Source: Paraburkholderia haematera
Lineage (GTDB): Bacteria > Pseudomonadota > Gammaproteobacteria > Burkholderiales > Burkholderiaceae
Direction of reading: 5' to 3'
Assembly (NCBI RefSeq): GCF_905220975.1
Contig: NZ_CAJNBK010000001.1
Coordinates: 248,001-312,000, forward strand
Length of the DNA stretch: 64,000 nucleotides
The notes under the pieces: model-generated
Seen by the model: only the letters and a program-made list of their open reading frames with translations
Database searches by the model: none
Told to the model about the DNA's origin: nothing
Shown here: positions 19,345-28,058 of the stretch, one piece after another
Layout: every line of letters begins with the position of its first letter
Position numbering within the stretch: the stretch's first letter is position 1
Program-made: the position numbers and the translations under genes

Positions 19345-20600
19345 GCGTCGGCGGCGCGCGCCGTTTCGCGCGACTCCGGCAATCGCTGCTCGGCCGCCGC
19401 TACTGGCAGCGCTACCGCTTCGCCAGCGGCAACGACGTGAAGCTGCTACGTTCCGGCGACGAGTTCTTCGCCGCGCTGATCGAACGCATCGACGCGGCGC
19501 AAAGCGACGTGGTTCTCGAAACCTATATCTTCTGTAACGACAGCGCGGGTCAGGCCGTTAGCGCGGCTTTGCTGCGCGCAGTCTCGCGCGGCGTAAAGGT
19601 GCGCGTGATTACCGACGGTATCGGCACCGAGCGTCTCGAGATGTTCAACGAATGGACGCTCGCCGGCATCGAGCATCGCATCTACAACCCGCATCTGTTC
19701 GGCCGCTTCGGCTTCTCACGTACGCACCGCAAGATCGCCGTAGTGGACGATCAATTCGGCTACTGCGGCGGCATCAATATCGTCGACGATTACGAGAACA
19801 ACGGCGAGAAGCTGCCTTTCCGGCGCTGGGATTTCGCGGTGGAATTGCATGGGCCGGTGGTCGCCGATATCCGCCAGGCGTTCGACGTGCAATGGCGCAG
19901 GATCCGGCTCGGGCATCGGCCTCTGGAGTCGCTCCAACCTGATCTCGCGCCGACGACCATGGCGTCGCTCGGCACGCTGCGCCGCCGGCGCCGCAATCGC
20001 AACGAAACGCTTTGGGCCGGCGGGCAACCGTGCGTCGCCTTCGTCGCGCGCGACAACCTGATCAACCGTCGCGCCATCGAAAAGGCGTATCTGACCGCGA
20101 TCGGCCAGGCGCGCAGCGAAGTACTGCTGGCCAACCCGTACTTCATGCCGGGCCGCAAGCTGCGGCGCGCGCTGATGTTCGCGGCTGAGCGAGGCGTCGA
20201 GGTGAAGCTGATCATCGGGCGCAAGGAGTTCCGGGCGCTCGATTACGCCGTGCCGTTCCTGTATCGTGCGCTGCTCAAAGCCGGCGTGCAGATCGCCGAG
20301 TACGAGAAGACCATGCTGCACGGCAAGGTCGCGGTGGTGGATTCGAATTGGGGAACCGTCGGTTCGTCGAACCTCGATGCGTTGAGCCTGATGCTCAACA
20401 ACGAAGCCAACGTGGTGCTGGTGAACGATCCGTCGATCGGCGCGTTGCGCGAAGCGATCCTCGCCGCGTTCAAGGATTCGCGCCGGATCGACGAGGCGCG
20501 CTACGAGGCCCGTCCGGCCGGTGAGCGGTTGCTTAACTGGCTGGCCTACACAGCTTACCGGGCGGCGATGAAGCTGTTGACGGTGGGTGGCTATGACTAG
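19341..20600 (+). CDS. clsB: Cardiolipin synthase ClsB-type phospholipase D protein
   Basis: The 419-residue protein has two HKD motifs of the phospholipase D superfamily: THRKIAVVDDQFGYCGGIN (near 130-148) and LHGKVAVVDSNWGTVGSSN (near 327-345). It lacks the N-terminal transmembrane helices of ClsA, matching the shorter ClsB type that makes cardiolipin at the inner membrane. It starts at a GTG overlapping the nudB stop. The basic N-terminus (RRFARLRQSLLGRRYWQRYR) probably aids membrane contact. Other PLD-family phosphatidyltransferases are possible, but size and motif context favour ClsB. Confidence 0.9.
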   Translation: MSVGGARRFARLRQSLLGRRYWQRYRFASGNDVKLLRSGDEFFAALIERIDAAQSDVVLETYIFCNDSAGQAVSAALLRAVSRGVKVRVITDGIGTERLEMFNEWTLAGIEHRIYNPHLFGRFGFSRTHRKIAVVDDQFGYCGGINIVDDYENNGEKLPFRRWDFAVELHGPVVADIRQAFDVQWRRIRLGHRPLESLQPDLAPTTMASLGTLRRRRRNRNETLWAGGQPCVAFVARDNLINRRAIEKAYLTAIGQARSEVLLANPYFMPGRKLRRALMFAAERGVEVKLIIGRKEFRALDYAVPFLYRALLKAGVQIAEYEKTMLHGKVAVVDSNWGTVGSSNLDALSLMLNNEANVVLVNDPSIGALREAILAAFKDSRRIDEARYEARPAGERLLNWLAYTAYRAAMKLLTVGGYD

Positions 20601-20722
20601 CGCTTCCCCCTCTCTCACATAGGCGCAAGGGCGCGGTGTCAATGAATGGGGACAAAAGAAGGCAACCGCCTCTAAAAAATCTCCTTCCTCTGATTGACGG
20701 ATGCCGCAGAATTGAAACCGGG

Positions 20723-20740
20723 TTAGAAACCGGTTTCTAA
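20723..20740. promoter_or_regulatory. 18-bp perfect palindrome, likely TetR operator
   Basis: TTAGAAACCGGTTTCTAA is a perfect palindrome, preceded by a partial copy GAAACCGGGTT (20714-20724). It ends 8 bp before a TTGTTT -35 box, in the promoter of the TetR gene at 20828, so autoregulation by that protein is likely. Confidence 0.7.
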
Positions 20741-20748
20741 TAAAGTCC

Positions 20749-20777
20749 TTGTTTCGCGGACGGCGGCGCACAATAAT
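20749..20777 (+). promoter_or_regulatory. Putative sigma-70 promoter of the TetR gene
   Basis: TTGTTT (20749-20754) and AATAAT (20772-20777) are separated by 17 bp. The start codon is 50 bp downstream. Confidence 0.5.
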
Positions 20778-20827
20778 AGTACGGCCGTTCGATTTTCTTT
20801 CGGTCACATTAGAACGGTAAAAAAGCT

Positions 20828-21427
20828 ATGCGAAAAGGCGAACAAACGCGCGTCGCGATTCTCGAAGCAGCACTTGATCTGGCAAGCCGCGACGGACTGG
20901 AAGGTCTGACGATTGGGCTGCTGGCCGAGCGCATGCAGATGAGCAAAAGCGGCGTGTTCGCGCATTTCGGGTCGCGCGAGGATTTGCAGGTCGAAGTCGT
21001 GCGCGAATATCACCGTCGTTTCGAAGACGAGGTGTTTTTCCCGAGTTTGCGCGAGCCTCGTGGATTGCCGCGCTTGCGCGCGATGCTCGCCCGCTGGATT
21101 GAGAAACGCATTCAGGAAGTCACCACGGGGTGCATCTACATCAGCGGCGCGGTCGAGTATGACGACCGCGGAGACAACCCGGTGCGCGAGCAACTGGTGT
21201 CGAGCGTGACGATCTGGCGTGCGGCGCTCACTCGTGCGATTTCGCAGGCGATGGAAGAAGGGCATCTGCGCGCCGATACCGATCCGCAGCTGATGCTGTT
21301 CGAACTGTACAGCTTCACGCTCGGCCTGCATCACGACGCGCGCTTCCTGCACTTGCCGGACGCAGTGCGTCTTACGTGGGCCGCGCTGGAAAAATTGATT
21401 GTTTCGTATCAGAGCGAAAGCCGTTAG
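20828..21427 (+). CDS. TetR-family regulator upstream of beta-oxidation genes
   Basis: This 199-residue protein has the TetR N-terminal helix-turn-helix (about residues 9-55, with GLTIGLLAERMQMSKSGVFAHFGSREDL). The C-terminal ligand domain is helical. It is the first gene in a run with acyl-CoA dehydrogenase, HAD/ECH fusion and thiolase on the same strand, so it probably represses fatty-acid degradation and responds to an acyl-CoA, as FadR/PsrA-like TetR proteins do elsewhere; this is inference from context. The ATG at 20828 is 50 bp after the -10 box. Confidence 0.9.
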   Translation: MRKGEQTRVAILEAALDLASRDGLEGLTIGLLAERMQMSKSGVFAHFGSREDLQVEVVREYHRRFEDEVFFPSLREPRGLPRLRAMLARWIEKRIQEVTTGCIYISGAVEYDDRGDNPVREQLVSSVTIWRAALTRAISQAMEEGHLRADTDPQLMLFELYSFTLGLHHDARFLHLPDAVRLTWAALEKLIVSYQSESR

Positions 21428-21524
21428 CAAGGCCGTCGAACTTAAACAGATTCAGCGGTGCTGAAAGTCCGTTTCCACGGACCGAGCTAATCGCCTCGCT
21501 CCTTGTCAAACTTTGGAGAGAGTC

Positions 21525-23312
21525 ATGGGACAGTACGCCGCACCGCTGCGCGACATGCAATTCGTTTTGCACGAGCTGCTTAACGTCGAAGCCGAGATCA
21601 AGCAGATGCCGAAGCACGCGGATCTCGATGCGGACACGATCAACGCCGTGCTCGAAGAGGCCGGCAAGTTCTGCTCTGAAGTGCTGTTCCCGCTCAATCA
21701 CAGCGGCGATCAGGAAGGCTGCACGTACGTCGGCGACGGCGTCGTGACCACGCCGAAGGGCTTCAAGGAAGCCTACAAGCAATACGTGGAAGCCGGCTGG
21801 CCGGCACTCGGCTGCGATCCGGACTACGGCGGCCAGGGCTTGCCCGCGTTCGTCAATAACGCGCTGTACGAAATGCTGAACTCGGCGAACCAGGCGTGGA
21901 CGATGTACCCGGGCCTGTCGCATGGCGCGTATGAATGCCTGCACGCACACGGCACGCCGGAACTGCAGCAACGCTACCTGCCGAAGCTGGTTGCGGGCGT
22001 CTGGACCGGCACGATGTGTCTGACCGAGCCGCACTGCGGCACCGACCTCGGCATCCTGCGGACCAAGGCCGAACCGAACAGCGACGGCTCGTACGCGATC
22101 AGCGGCACGAAGATTTTCATCTCCAGCGGCGAACACGATCTCGCGGAGAATATCGTTCACCTGGTGCTCGCACGTCTGCCGGACGCGCCGAAGGGCACCA
22201 AGGGTATTTCGCTCTTCATCGTGCCGAAGTTCGTGCCGAACGAAGCGGGCGAACCGGGCGAGCGCAACGGCGTGAAGTGCGGCTCCATCGAACACAAGAT
22301 GGGCATTCATGGCAACGCGACCGCCGTGATCAATCTGGACAACGCGAAGGGCTGGCTGGTCGGTGAGCCGAACAAGGGCTTGAACGCGATGTTCGTGATG
22401 ATGAACGCCGCGCGTTTGGGGGTCGGCATGCAGAGTCTGGGCCTGACCGAAATCGGCTACCAGAACTCGCTGGTGTACGCGAAAGAGCGTCTGCAAATGC
22501 GTTCGCTGACCGGCCCGAAAGCACCGGAAAAAGCCGCTGACCCGATCATCGTCCACCCTGACGTGCGTCGCATGCTGCTCACGCAAAAGGCCTACGCTGA
22601 AGGCGCTCGCGCATTCTCGTACTGGTCCGCGCTGCACATCGACAAGGAACTGTCGCACGCCGATGAATCGGTGCGCAAAGAAGCGGCGGATCTGGTCGCG
22701 CTGCTCACGCCGATCCTGAAAGCGTTCCTTTCGGACAACGCGTTCGAAAGCACCAACCACGCCATGCAGATCTACGGCGGCCACGGTTTCATTACCGAGT
22801 GGGGCATGGAGCAATACGTGCGCGACGCGCGTATCAACATGATCTACGAAGGCACCAACGCGGTTCAGGCGCTCGACCTGCTGGGCCGCAAGATTCTCGG
22901 CGACATGGGCGCGAAGATGAAGAGGTTCGGCAAGCTGGTGTCGGATTTCGTCGAAGCCGAAGGCGTGAAGCCGGAAATGCAGGAGTTCATCAACCCGCTC
23001 GCCGACATCGGTGAAAAGGTGCAGAAGCTGACGATGGAAATCGGCATGAAGGCCATGCAGAACCCGGACGAAGTCGGCGCCGCCGCCGTGCCGTATCTGC
23101 GCACCGTCGGCCACCTGGTGTTCTCGTACTTCTGGGCGCGCATGGCACGTATCGCGCTGGACAACGAAGCATCGGGCGATCCGTTCTACAAGGCGAAGCT
23201 CGCTACCGCACGCTTCTACTTTGCGAAGCTGCTGCCGGAAACGGCGATGACGATTCGTCAGGCGCGCGCCGGTTCGAAGTCGATGATGGACGTTGAAGAG
23301 TCGCTGTTCTAA
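21525..23312 (+). CDS. Acyl-CoA dehydrogenase, long (595-residue) FadE/DmdC-like type
   Basis: This FAD enzyme introduces the trans-2 double bond into acyl-CoA, the first step of beta-oxidation. The length, N-terminal extension (MGQYAAPLRDMQFVLHEL) and C-terminal extra domain match the DmdC-like/FadE subgroup rather than the 380-residue classic one. It shows MCLTEPHCGTDLG (near 165-177), the FAD-contacting stretches and the catalytic-base region MIYEGTNAVQALDLLGRK (near 439-456). GGAGAG at 21514-21519 precedes the ATG at 21525 by 5 bases; an in-frame upstream start at 21513 lacks an SD. Substrate chain length is not clear; DmdC members take methylmercaptopropionyl-CoA, while fad-operon members take long-chain acyl-CoA. 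Confidence 0.9.
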   Translation: MGQYAAPLRDMQFVLHELLNVEAEIKQMPKHADLDADTINAVLEEAGKFCSEVLFPLNHSGDQEGCTYVGDGVVTTPKGFKEAYKQYVEAGWPALGCDPDYGGQGLPAFVNNALYEMLNSANQAWTMYPGLSHGAYECLHAHGTPELQQRYLPKLVAGVWTGTMCLTEPHCGTDLGILRTKAEPNSDGSYAISGTKIFISSGEHDLAENIVHLVLARLPDAPKGTKGISLFIVPKFVPNEAGEPGERNGVKCGSIEHKMGIHGNATAVINLDNAKGWLVGEPNKGLNAMFVMMNAARLGVGMQSLGLTEIGYQNSLVYAKERLQMRSLTGPKAPEKAADPIIVHPDVRRMLLTQKAYAEGARAFSYWSALHIDKELSHADESVRKEAADLVALLTPILKAFLSDNAFESTNHAMQIYGGHGFITEWGMEQYVRDARINMIYEGTNAVQALDLLGRKILGDMGAKMKRFGKLVSDFVEAEGVKPEMQEFINPLADIGEKVQKLTMEIGMKAMQNPDEVGAAAVPYLRTVGHLVFSYFWARMARIALDNEASGDPFYKAKLATARFYFAKLLPETAMTIRQARAGSKSMMDVEESLF

Positions 23313-23428
23313 GGCGCACCCCTCACGGCAAGCGCCACGCTCTCAAGAGGCGTGGCGCTCCGCCAGGCCACACATCGCGAACCGTAAAAACACATTCGCG
23401 ACACCGCATAATTCCCCGGAGGAACGAC

Positions 23429-25864
23429 GTGAGCAATCTGAACATTCGCAAGGTAGCCGTGCTCGGCGCCGGCGTGATGGGGGCGCAGATCGCAGCGCAC
23501 CTGATCAACGCCAAGGTGCCCGTGCTGCTGTTCGACCTGCCCGCCAAGGAAGGCCCGAAGAACGCGATCGCGCTGAAGGCGATCGAGAATCTGAAGAAGC
23601 TGTCGCCCGCGCCGTTTGGCGTGAAGGACGACGCGCAATACATCCAGCCCGCGAACTACGACGACGACATCGAGAAGCTCGCCGAGTGCGACCTCGTGAT
23701 CGAAGCGATCGCCGAACGCATGGACTGGAAGCACGACCTGTACAAGAAGGTGTCGCCGCACATCGCGCCGAATGCGATCTTCGCGACCAACACGTCGGGT
23801 CTGTCGATCACCGACCTGTCGAACGGTTTCTCGGATGAACTGAAGGCGCGCTTCTGCGGCGTGCACTTCTTCAATCCGCCGCGCTATATGCACCTGGTCG
23901 AACTGATTCCGACCGCGACGACGCGTCCGGAAATCCTCGACCAACTCGAATCGTTCCTGACGAGCGTGGTCGGCAAGGGTGTTGTTCGGGCGAAGGACAC
24001 GCCGAACTTCATCGCCAACCGCGTCGGTATTTTCTCGATCCTCGCCGTCATCACGGAAGCCGCGAAGTTCGGCCTGCGTTTCGACGAAGTGGACGACCTG
24101 ACGGGCTCGCGTCTGGGCCGCGCGAAGTCGGCAACGTTCCGCACGGCGGACGTGGTCGGTCTGGACACCATGGCGCACGTCATCAAGACGATGCAGGACA
24201 CGCTGAAGGACGATCCGTTCTTCCCGGTCTACGAAACGCCGGCCGTGCTCGCCGAACTCGTGAAGAAGGGCGCGCTCGGTCAGAAGACCGGCGGCGGCTT
24301 CTACAAGAAGGAAGGCAAAGCCATCAAGGTGCTCGACCCGAAGACGGGCACCTACGTCGACGGCGGCGCGAAGGCGGACGAACTGGTCGGCCGAATTCTG
24401 AAGCGCCCGCCTGCAGAGCGTCTGAAGCTCCTGCGCGAATCGGAGCATCCGCAAGCGCAATTCCTGTGGTCGATTTTCCGCGACGTGTTTCACTACATTG
24501 GCGTGCATCTGGAATCGATCGCTGACAACGCGCGCGACGTCGATCTGGCTATTCGCTGGGGCTTCGGCTGGAACGAAGGCCCGTTCGAAGGCTGGCAGAC
24601 GGCCGGCTGGAAGCAGGTCGCCGAATGGGTGCAGGAAGACATCGCGGCAGGCAAGGCGCTGTCGAACGCGCCGCTGCCGTCGTGGGTGCTCGAGGGGCCG
24701 GTTGCCGAGAAGGGCGGCGTGCATACGAACGAAGGTTCGTGGTCGCCGGCTTCGAAGACTTTTGTGCCGCGCTCGTCGCTGTCGGTCTACGACAAGCAGG
24801 TGTTCCGTGCACCGCTGGTCGGCGAAACGTCGGCTGACCCGAAGACCTACGGCAAGACGCTGTTCGAAACCGACGCTGTGCGCGCCTGGGTCGACGACCG
24901 TGCAGGCGAGAACGACGTCCTGATCGTGTCGTTCAAGAGCAAGATGAACACGATCGGACCGTCGGTGATCGACGGTCTGACGCAGGCGATCGAACTGGCC
25001 GAGAAGGACTACAAGGGTCTCGTCGTATGGCAACCCACGTCGCTGAAACTCGGCACGCCGGGCGGCCCGTTCTCCGCAGGTGCGAACCTCGAAGAAGCGA
25101 TGCCCGCGTTCATGACGGGCGGCGCGAAGGGTATCGAACCGTTCGTGAAGAAGTTCCAGCAAGGCATGCTGCGCGTGAAGTACGCGAGCGTACCGGTCAT
25201 CTCGGCCGTGTCGGGCATTGCGCTCGGCGGTGGTTGCGAGCTGGCGCTGCATAGCGCGAAGCGTGTCGCGCACATCGAAAGCTACATCGGTCTGGTTGAA
25301 GTCGGCGTGGGCCTCGTGCCTGCAGGCGGCGGTCTGAAGGAAGCGGCACTGCGCGCAGCAGAGGCCGCGACCGCAGCCGGCGCGACCAACGACCTGTTGA
25401 AGTTCGTGCAGAAGTCGTTCGAAAACGCAGCGATGGCGAAGGTCTCGGCCTCCGCGCTCGACGCCCGCGCAATGGGTTACCTGAAGCCGTCCGACACGAT
25501 CGTCTTCAACGTGTTCGAACTGCTCGACATCGCGAAGAAGGAAGCGCGCGCGCTGTCCGCCGCGGGTTACCGTCCGCCGCTGCGTGTCACGCAAGTGCCG
25601 GTAGCGGGCCGCTCGGCGATTGCGACCATCAAGGCATCGCTCGTCAACATGCGCGACGGCCGTTTCATCAGCGAGCACGATTTCCTGATCGCCAGCCGTA
25701 TCGCGGAAGCGGTGTGCGGCGGTGACGTTGAAGCCGGCAGCCTTGTCGACGAGGAATGGCTGCTCAAACTCGAGCGTCAAGCGTTTGTCGATCTGCTCGG
25801 CACGCAAAAGACGCAGGAACGGATCATGGGCATGTTGCAAACCGGCAAGCCGGTGCGCAACTAA
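23429..25864 (+). CDS. 3-hydroxyacyl-CoA dehydrogenase / enoyl-CoA hydratase fusion (FadN-type order)
   Basis: This 811-residue enzyme carries the second and third steps of beta-oxidation. The NAD-dependent 3-hydroxyacyl-CoA dehydrogenase half comes first (VLGAGVMGAQIAAHL near 10-24; GVHFFNPPRYMHLVEL near 143). The crotonase half follows (about 480-700; SAGANLEEAM, GIALGGGCELALHS, GLVPAGGG). This order is the reverse of E. coli FadB and equals that of Bacillus FadN, whose operon fadN-fadA-fadE also contains the same three functions. The start is GTG 23429 with GGAGGAACG (23419-23427) before it. It is co-directional with the thiolase gene (71 bp on). Confidence 0.93.
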   Translation: MSNLNIRKVAVLGAGVMGAQIAAHLINAKVPVLLFDLPAKEGPKNAIALKAIENLKKLSPAPFGVKDDAQYIQPANYDDDIEKLAECDLVIEAIAERMDWKHDLYKKVSPHIAPNAIFATNTSGLSITDLSNGFSDELKARFCGVHFFNPPRYMHLVELIPTATTRPEILDQLESFLTSVVGKGVVRAKDTPNFIANRVGIFSILAVITEAAKFGLRFDEVDDLTGSRLGRAKSATFRTADVVGLDTMAHVIKTMQDTLKDDPFFPVYETPAVLAELVKKGALGQKTGGGFYKKEGKAIKVLDPKTGTYVDGGAKADELVGRILKRPPAERLKLLRESEHPQAQFLWSIFRDVFHYIGVHLESIADNARDVDLAIRWGFGWNEGPFEGWQTAGWKQVAEWVQEDIAAGKALSNAPLPSWVLEGPVAEKGGVHTNEGSWSPASKTFVPRSSLSVYDKQVFRAPLVGETSADPKTYGKTLFETDAVRAWVDDRAGENDVLIVSFKSKMNTIGPSVIDGLTQAIELAEKDYKGLVVWQPTSLKLGTPGGPFSAGANLEEAMPAFMTGGAKGIEPFVKKFQQGMLRVKYASVPVISAVSGIALGGGCELALHSAKRVAHIESYIGLVEVGVGLVPAGGGLKEAALRAAEAATAAGATNDLLKFVQKSFENAAMAKVSASALDARAMGYLKPSDTIVFNVFELLDIAKKEARALSAAGYRPPLRVTQVPVAGRSAIATIKASLVNMRDGRFISEHDFLIASRIAEAVCGGDVEAGSLVDEEWLLKLERQAFVDLLGTQKTQERIMGMLQTGKPVRN

Positions 25865-25865
25865 G

Positions 25866-25916
25866 TGCAATAAATTGCATGGGACGGGAGTAAGCGCTAA
25901 AGCGCTAACTCCCGTC
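25866..25916 (+). promoter_or_regulatory. Two consecutive hairpins between the HAD/ECH and thiolase genes
   Basis: TGCAAT-AA-ATTGCA (25866-25879) starts two bases after the stop codon. A second hairpin (25883-25916) has arms of 16 bases with one mismatch and a 2-base AA loop. Neither has a U-tract, so mRNA processing or stability control is more likely than termination. Confidence 0.6.
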
Positions 25917-25935
25917 GACAGACGGAGATATTTAA

Positions 25936-27135
25936 ATGTCAAAGCAATTGCAAGACGCATACATCGTCGCCGCGAGCCGCACGCCGATCGGCAAGGCGCC
26001 GCGCGGGATGTTCAGGAACACGCGCCCGGACGAACTGCTGGTGCACGCGATCAGGTCGGCTGTGGCCCAAGTGCCCGGCCTCGACACCAAGGTGATCGAA
26101 GACGCGATCATCGGCTGTGCGATTCCGGAAGCGGAACAAGGCCTGAACGTCGCGCGTATGGGTGCACTGCTGGCCGGCCTGCCGAACTCGGTGGGCGGCG
26201 TCACGGTGAACCGCTTCTGCGCCTCGGGCCTGACCGCGCTGGCCATGGCGGCTGACCGGATTCGCGTCGGCGAATCGGACGCGATGATCGCCGGCGGCTG
26301 CGAATCGATGAGCATGGTGCCGATGATGGGCAACAAGCCGTCGATGTCACCGCATATCTTCGATCGCAACGAAGACATCGGCATCGCCTACGGCATGGGC
26401 CTGACGGCGGAGAAGGTCGCCGAGCGCTGGAAGATCAGCCGCGAAGCACAAGACCAGTTCTCGGTCGAATCGCACCGCCGCGCCATCGCCGCGCAGCAAG
26501 CCGGCGAATTCAACGACGAAATCGCCGCGTACACGATCACCGAGCGTTTCCCCGACCTCGCTACCGGCGAAGTGCATATCAAAACGCGTGAAGTCGCGCT
26601 CGACGAAGGCCCGCGTGCCGAAACGTCGATGGAAGGTCTGGCGAAACTGCGCGCGGTGTTCGCGAACAAGGGTTCGGTAACGGCGGGCAACAGCTCGCAG
26701 ACGTCGGACGGCGCGGGCGCGTTGATCGTCGTGTCGGAAAAGATGCTGAAGGAATTCAACCTGACGCCGCTCGCCCGTTTTGTTAGCTTCGCCGTGCGCG
26801 GCGTGCCGCCGGAAATCATGGGCATCGGTCCGAAGGAAGCGATTCCGGCCGCGCTGAAGGCAGCCGGCCTGAAGATCGAGGACATGGACTGGATCGAGCT
26901 GAACGAAGCGTTCGCCGCGCAATCGCTGGCGGTGATTCAGGACCTCGGTCTCGATCCGTCGAAGATCAACCCGCTGGGCGGCGCGATCGCACTCGGCCAC
27001 CCGCTGGGTGCGACGGGCGCGATTCGTGCCTCGACGGTTGTGCACGGCCTGCGCCGCCGCAACTTCAAGTACGGCATGGTGACGATGTGCGTCGGTACCG
27101 GCATGGGCGCGGCGGGCATCATCGAACGTCTGTAA
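25936..27135 (+). CDS. Acetyl-CoA C-acyltransferase (thiolase, FadA-like)
   Basis: This 399-residue thiolase cleaves 3-ketoacyl-CoA to acetyl-CoA and a shortened acyl-CoA. Catalytic Cys lies in NRFCASGLTA (near 92), the active His in ALGHPLGATGA (near 354) and the second Cys in MCVGTGMGAAG (near 384). SD GGAG at 25924-25927 precedes the ATG. It closes the set acyl-CoA dehydrogenase / HAD-ECH / thiolase and is followed by an intrinsic terminator. Assignment as degradative rather than biosynthetic thiolase rests on the operon context. Confidence 0.93.
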   Translation: MSKQLQDAYIVAASRTPIGKAPRGMFRNTRPDELLVHAIRSAVAQVPGLDTKVIEDAIIGCAIPEAEQGLNVARMGALLAGLPNSVGGVTVNRFCASGLTALAMAADRIRVGESDAMIAGGCESMSMVPMMGNKPSMSPHIFDRNEDIGIAYGMGLTAEKVAERWKISREAQDQFSVESHRRAIAAQQAGEFNDEIAAYTITERFPDLATGEVHIKTREVALDEGPRAETSMEGLAKLRAVFANKGSVTAGNSSQTSDGAGALIVVSEKMLKEFNLTPLARFVSFAVRGVPPEIMGIGPKEAIPAALKAAGLKIEDMDWIELNEAFAAQSLAVIQDLGLDPSKINPLGGAIALGHPLGATGAIRASTVVHGLRRRNFKYGMVTMCVGTGMGAAGIIERL

Positions 27136-27191
27136 TCGTGTTCGCCCGGGTCCCCGCAGTGATCCTTGCAGTGACCACCTAGGGACCGCGG

Positions 27192-27230
27192 AAACGGTTC
27201 GCAGGCCGCCTGGCTTGCGAACCGTTTTTT
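27192..27230 (+). terminator. Intrinsic terminator after thiolase gene
   Basis: AAACGGTTCGCA (27192-27203) pairs with TGCGAACCGTTT (27216-27227), with a small inner GCC/GGC stem in the loop, followed by further T residues. It separates the thiolase transcript from the crotonase gene 36 bp downstream, which may have its own promoter or rely on read-through. Confidence 0.8.
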
Positions 27231-27265
27231 CCATTCAGCAGCAACAGGACTACGAGGAGATGACA

Positions 27266-28030
27266 ATGGATATTCTGGTCGAGCGCGCCGACGGTGTGCT
27301 GACGATTGCCTTCAACCGGCCCGAGCGGAAAAACGCGATCACGGCCGCGATGTATCAGACGATGGCCGACGCACTGGTCGAAGCGCAAGGCGATGCATCG
27401 ATTCGGGCGATTCTGATTCGCGGGAGCGCCGGCATTTTCAGCGCCGGCAACGATCTCGAAGACTTCATGAAGAAGCCGCCAGGCGGCGAAAACTCGCCGG
27501 TATTCCAGTTCCTGCGTGCGATCAGTTCGGCGGAAAAGCCGGTGGTGGCGTCGGTGGCGGGGCCGGCGGTCGGCATCGGCACGACGCTCCTCTTGCACTG
27601 CGATCTGGTCTACGCAGCAAATACGGCGAGCTTTTCGCTGCCGTTCACGCAACTTGGGTTGTGTCCGGAAGCCGCATCGAGTTTGCTGTTGCAGCGCGTG
27701 GCCGGGTATCAGGCCGCAGCGGAAAAGCTGCTGCTCGGCGAAGCATTCGACGCCGTGGAAGCGCAGCGCATGGGCTTCGTGAATCGCGTGCTGCCCGCGG
27801 CTGAAGTCGACGCGTTCGCCGCCGCGCAAGCGGCGAAGCTGGCGGCGCTGCCGGCGTCATCGCTGCGGGTGACGAAGAGCCTGATGAAGCGCGCGAGCCA
27901 ACAGGAAGTGCAGACGCAGATAATCGAGGAAGCGGTGCACTTCGGCAAGATGCTGCTCGCGCCGGAAGCGCGCGAAGCGTTCAAGGCGTTCTTCGAGAAG
28001 CGCAAGCCGGACTTCCGGCAGTTCGATTGA
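27266..28030 (+). CDS. Enoyl-CoA hydratase/isomerase (crotonase) family protein
   Basis: The 254-residue crotonase-fold protein has the oxyanion-hole segments SAGNDLEDF (near 58) and VAGPAVGIGTTLLLHCDLV (near 97-115). At the catalytic site it has LGLCPEAASSLLL, where a single Glu in PEAASS resembles delta3,delta2-enoyl-CoA isomerases and PaaG-like enzymes more than classic hydratases. It could therefore handle unsaturated fatty acids next to the beta-oxidation set. Of two starts (27260 and 27266), GAGGAG at 27254-27259 gives proper spacing only to 27266. It converges with fdhD. Confidence 0.87.
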   Translation: MDILVERADGVLTIAFNRPERKNAITAAMYQTMADALVEAQGDASIRAILIRGSAGIFSAGNDLEDFMKKPPGGENSPVFQFLRAISSAEKPVVASVAGPAVGIGTTLLLHCDLVYAANTASFSLPFTQLGLCPEAASSLLLQRVAGYQAAAEKLLLGEAFDAVEAQRMGFVNRVLPAAEVDAFAAAQAAKLAALPASSLRVTKSLMKRASQQEVQTQIIEEAVHFGKMLLAPEAREAFKAFFEKRKPDFRQFD

Positions 28031-28040
28031 ACCGGCTGCG

Positions 28041-28054
28041 TTCAGGCGCCTGAA
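28041..28054. repeat. 14-bp palindrome between convergent crotonase and fdhD genes
   Basis: TTCAGGCGCCTGAA is perfectly self-complementary and lies between two convergent stops. It has no U-run; it may still help separate the two transcripts. Confidence 0.45.
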
Positions 28055-28058
28055 GCGT

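Noticed and set aside
23309..25960. 883-codon open frame on the minus strand
   Set aside because: It is antisense to the HAD/ECH gene, which has full motifs. The protein is again Arg/His-rich without motifs.
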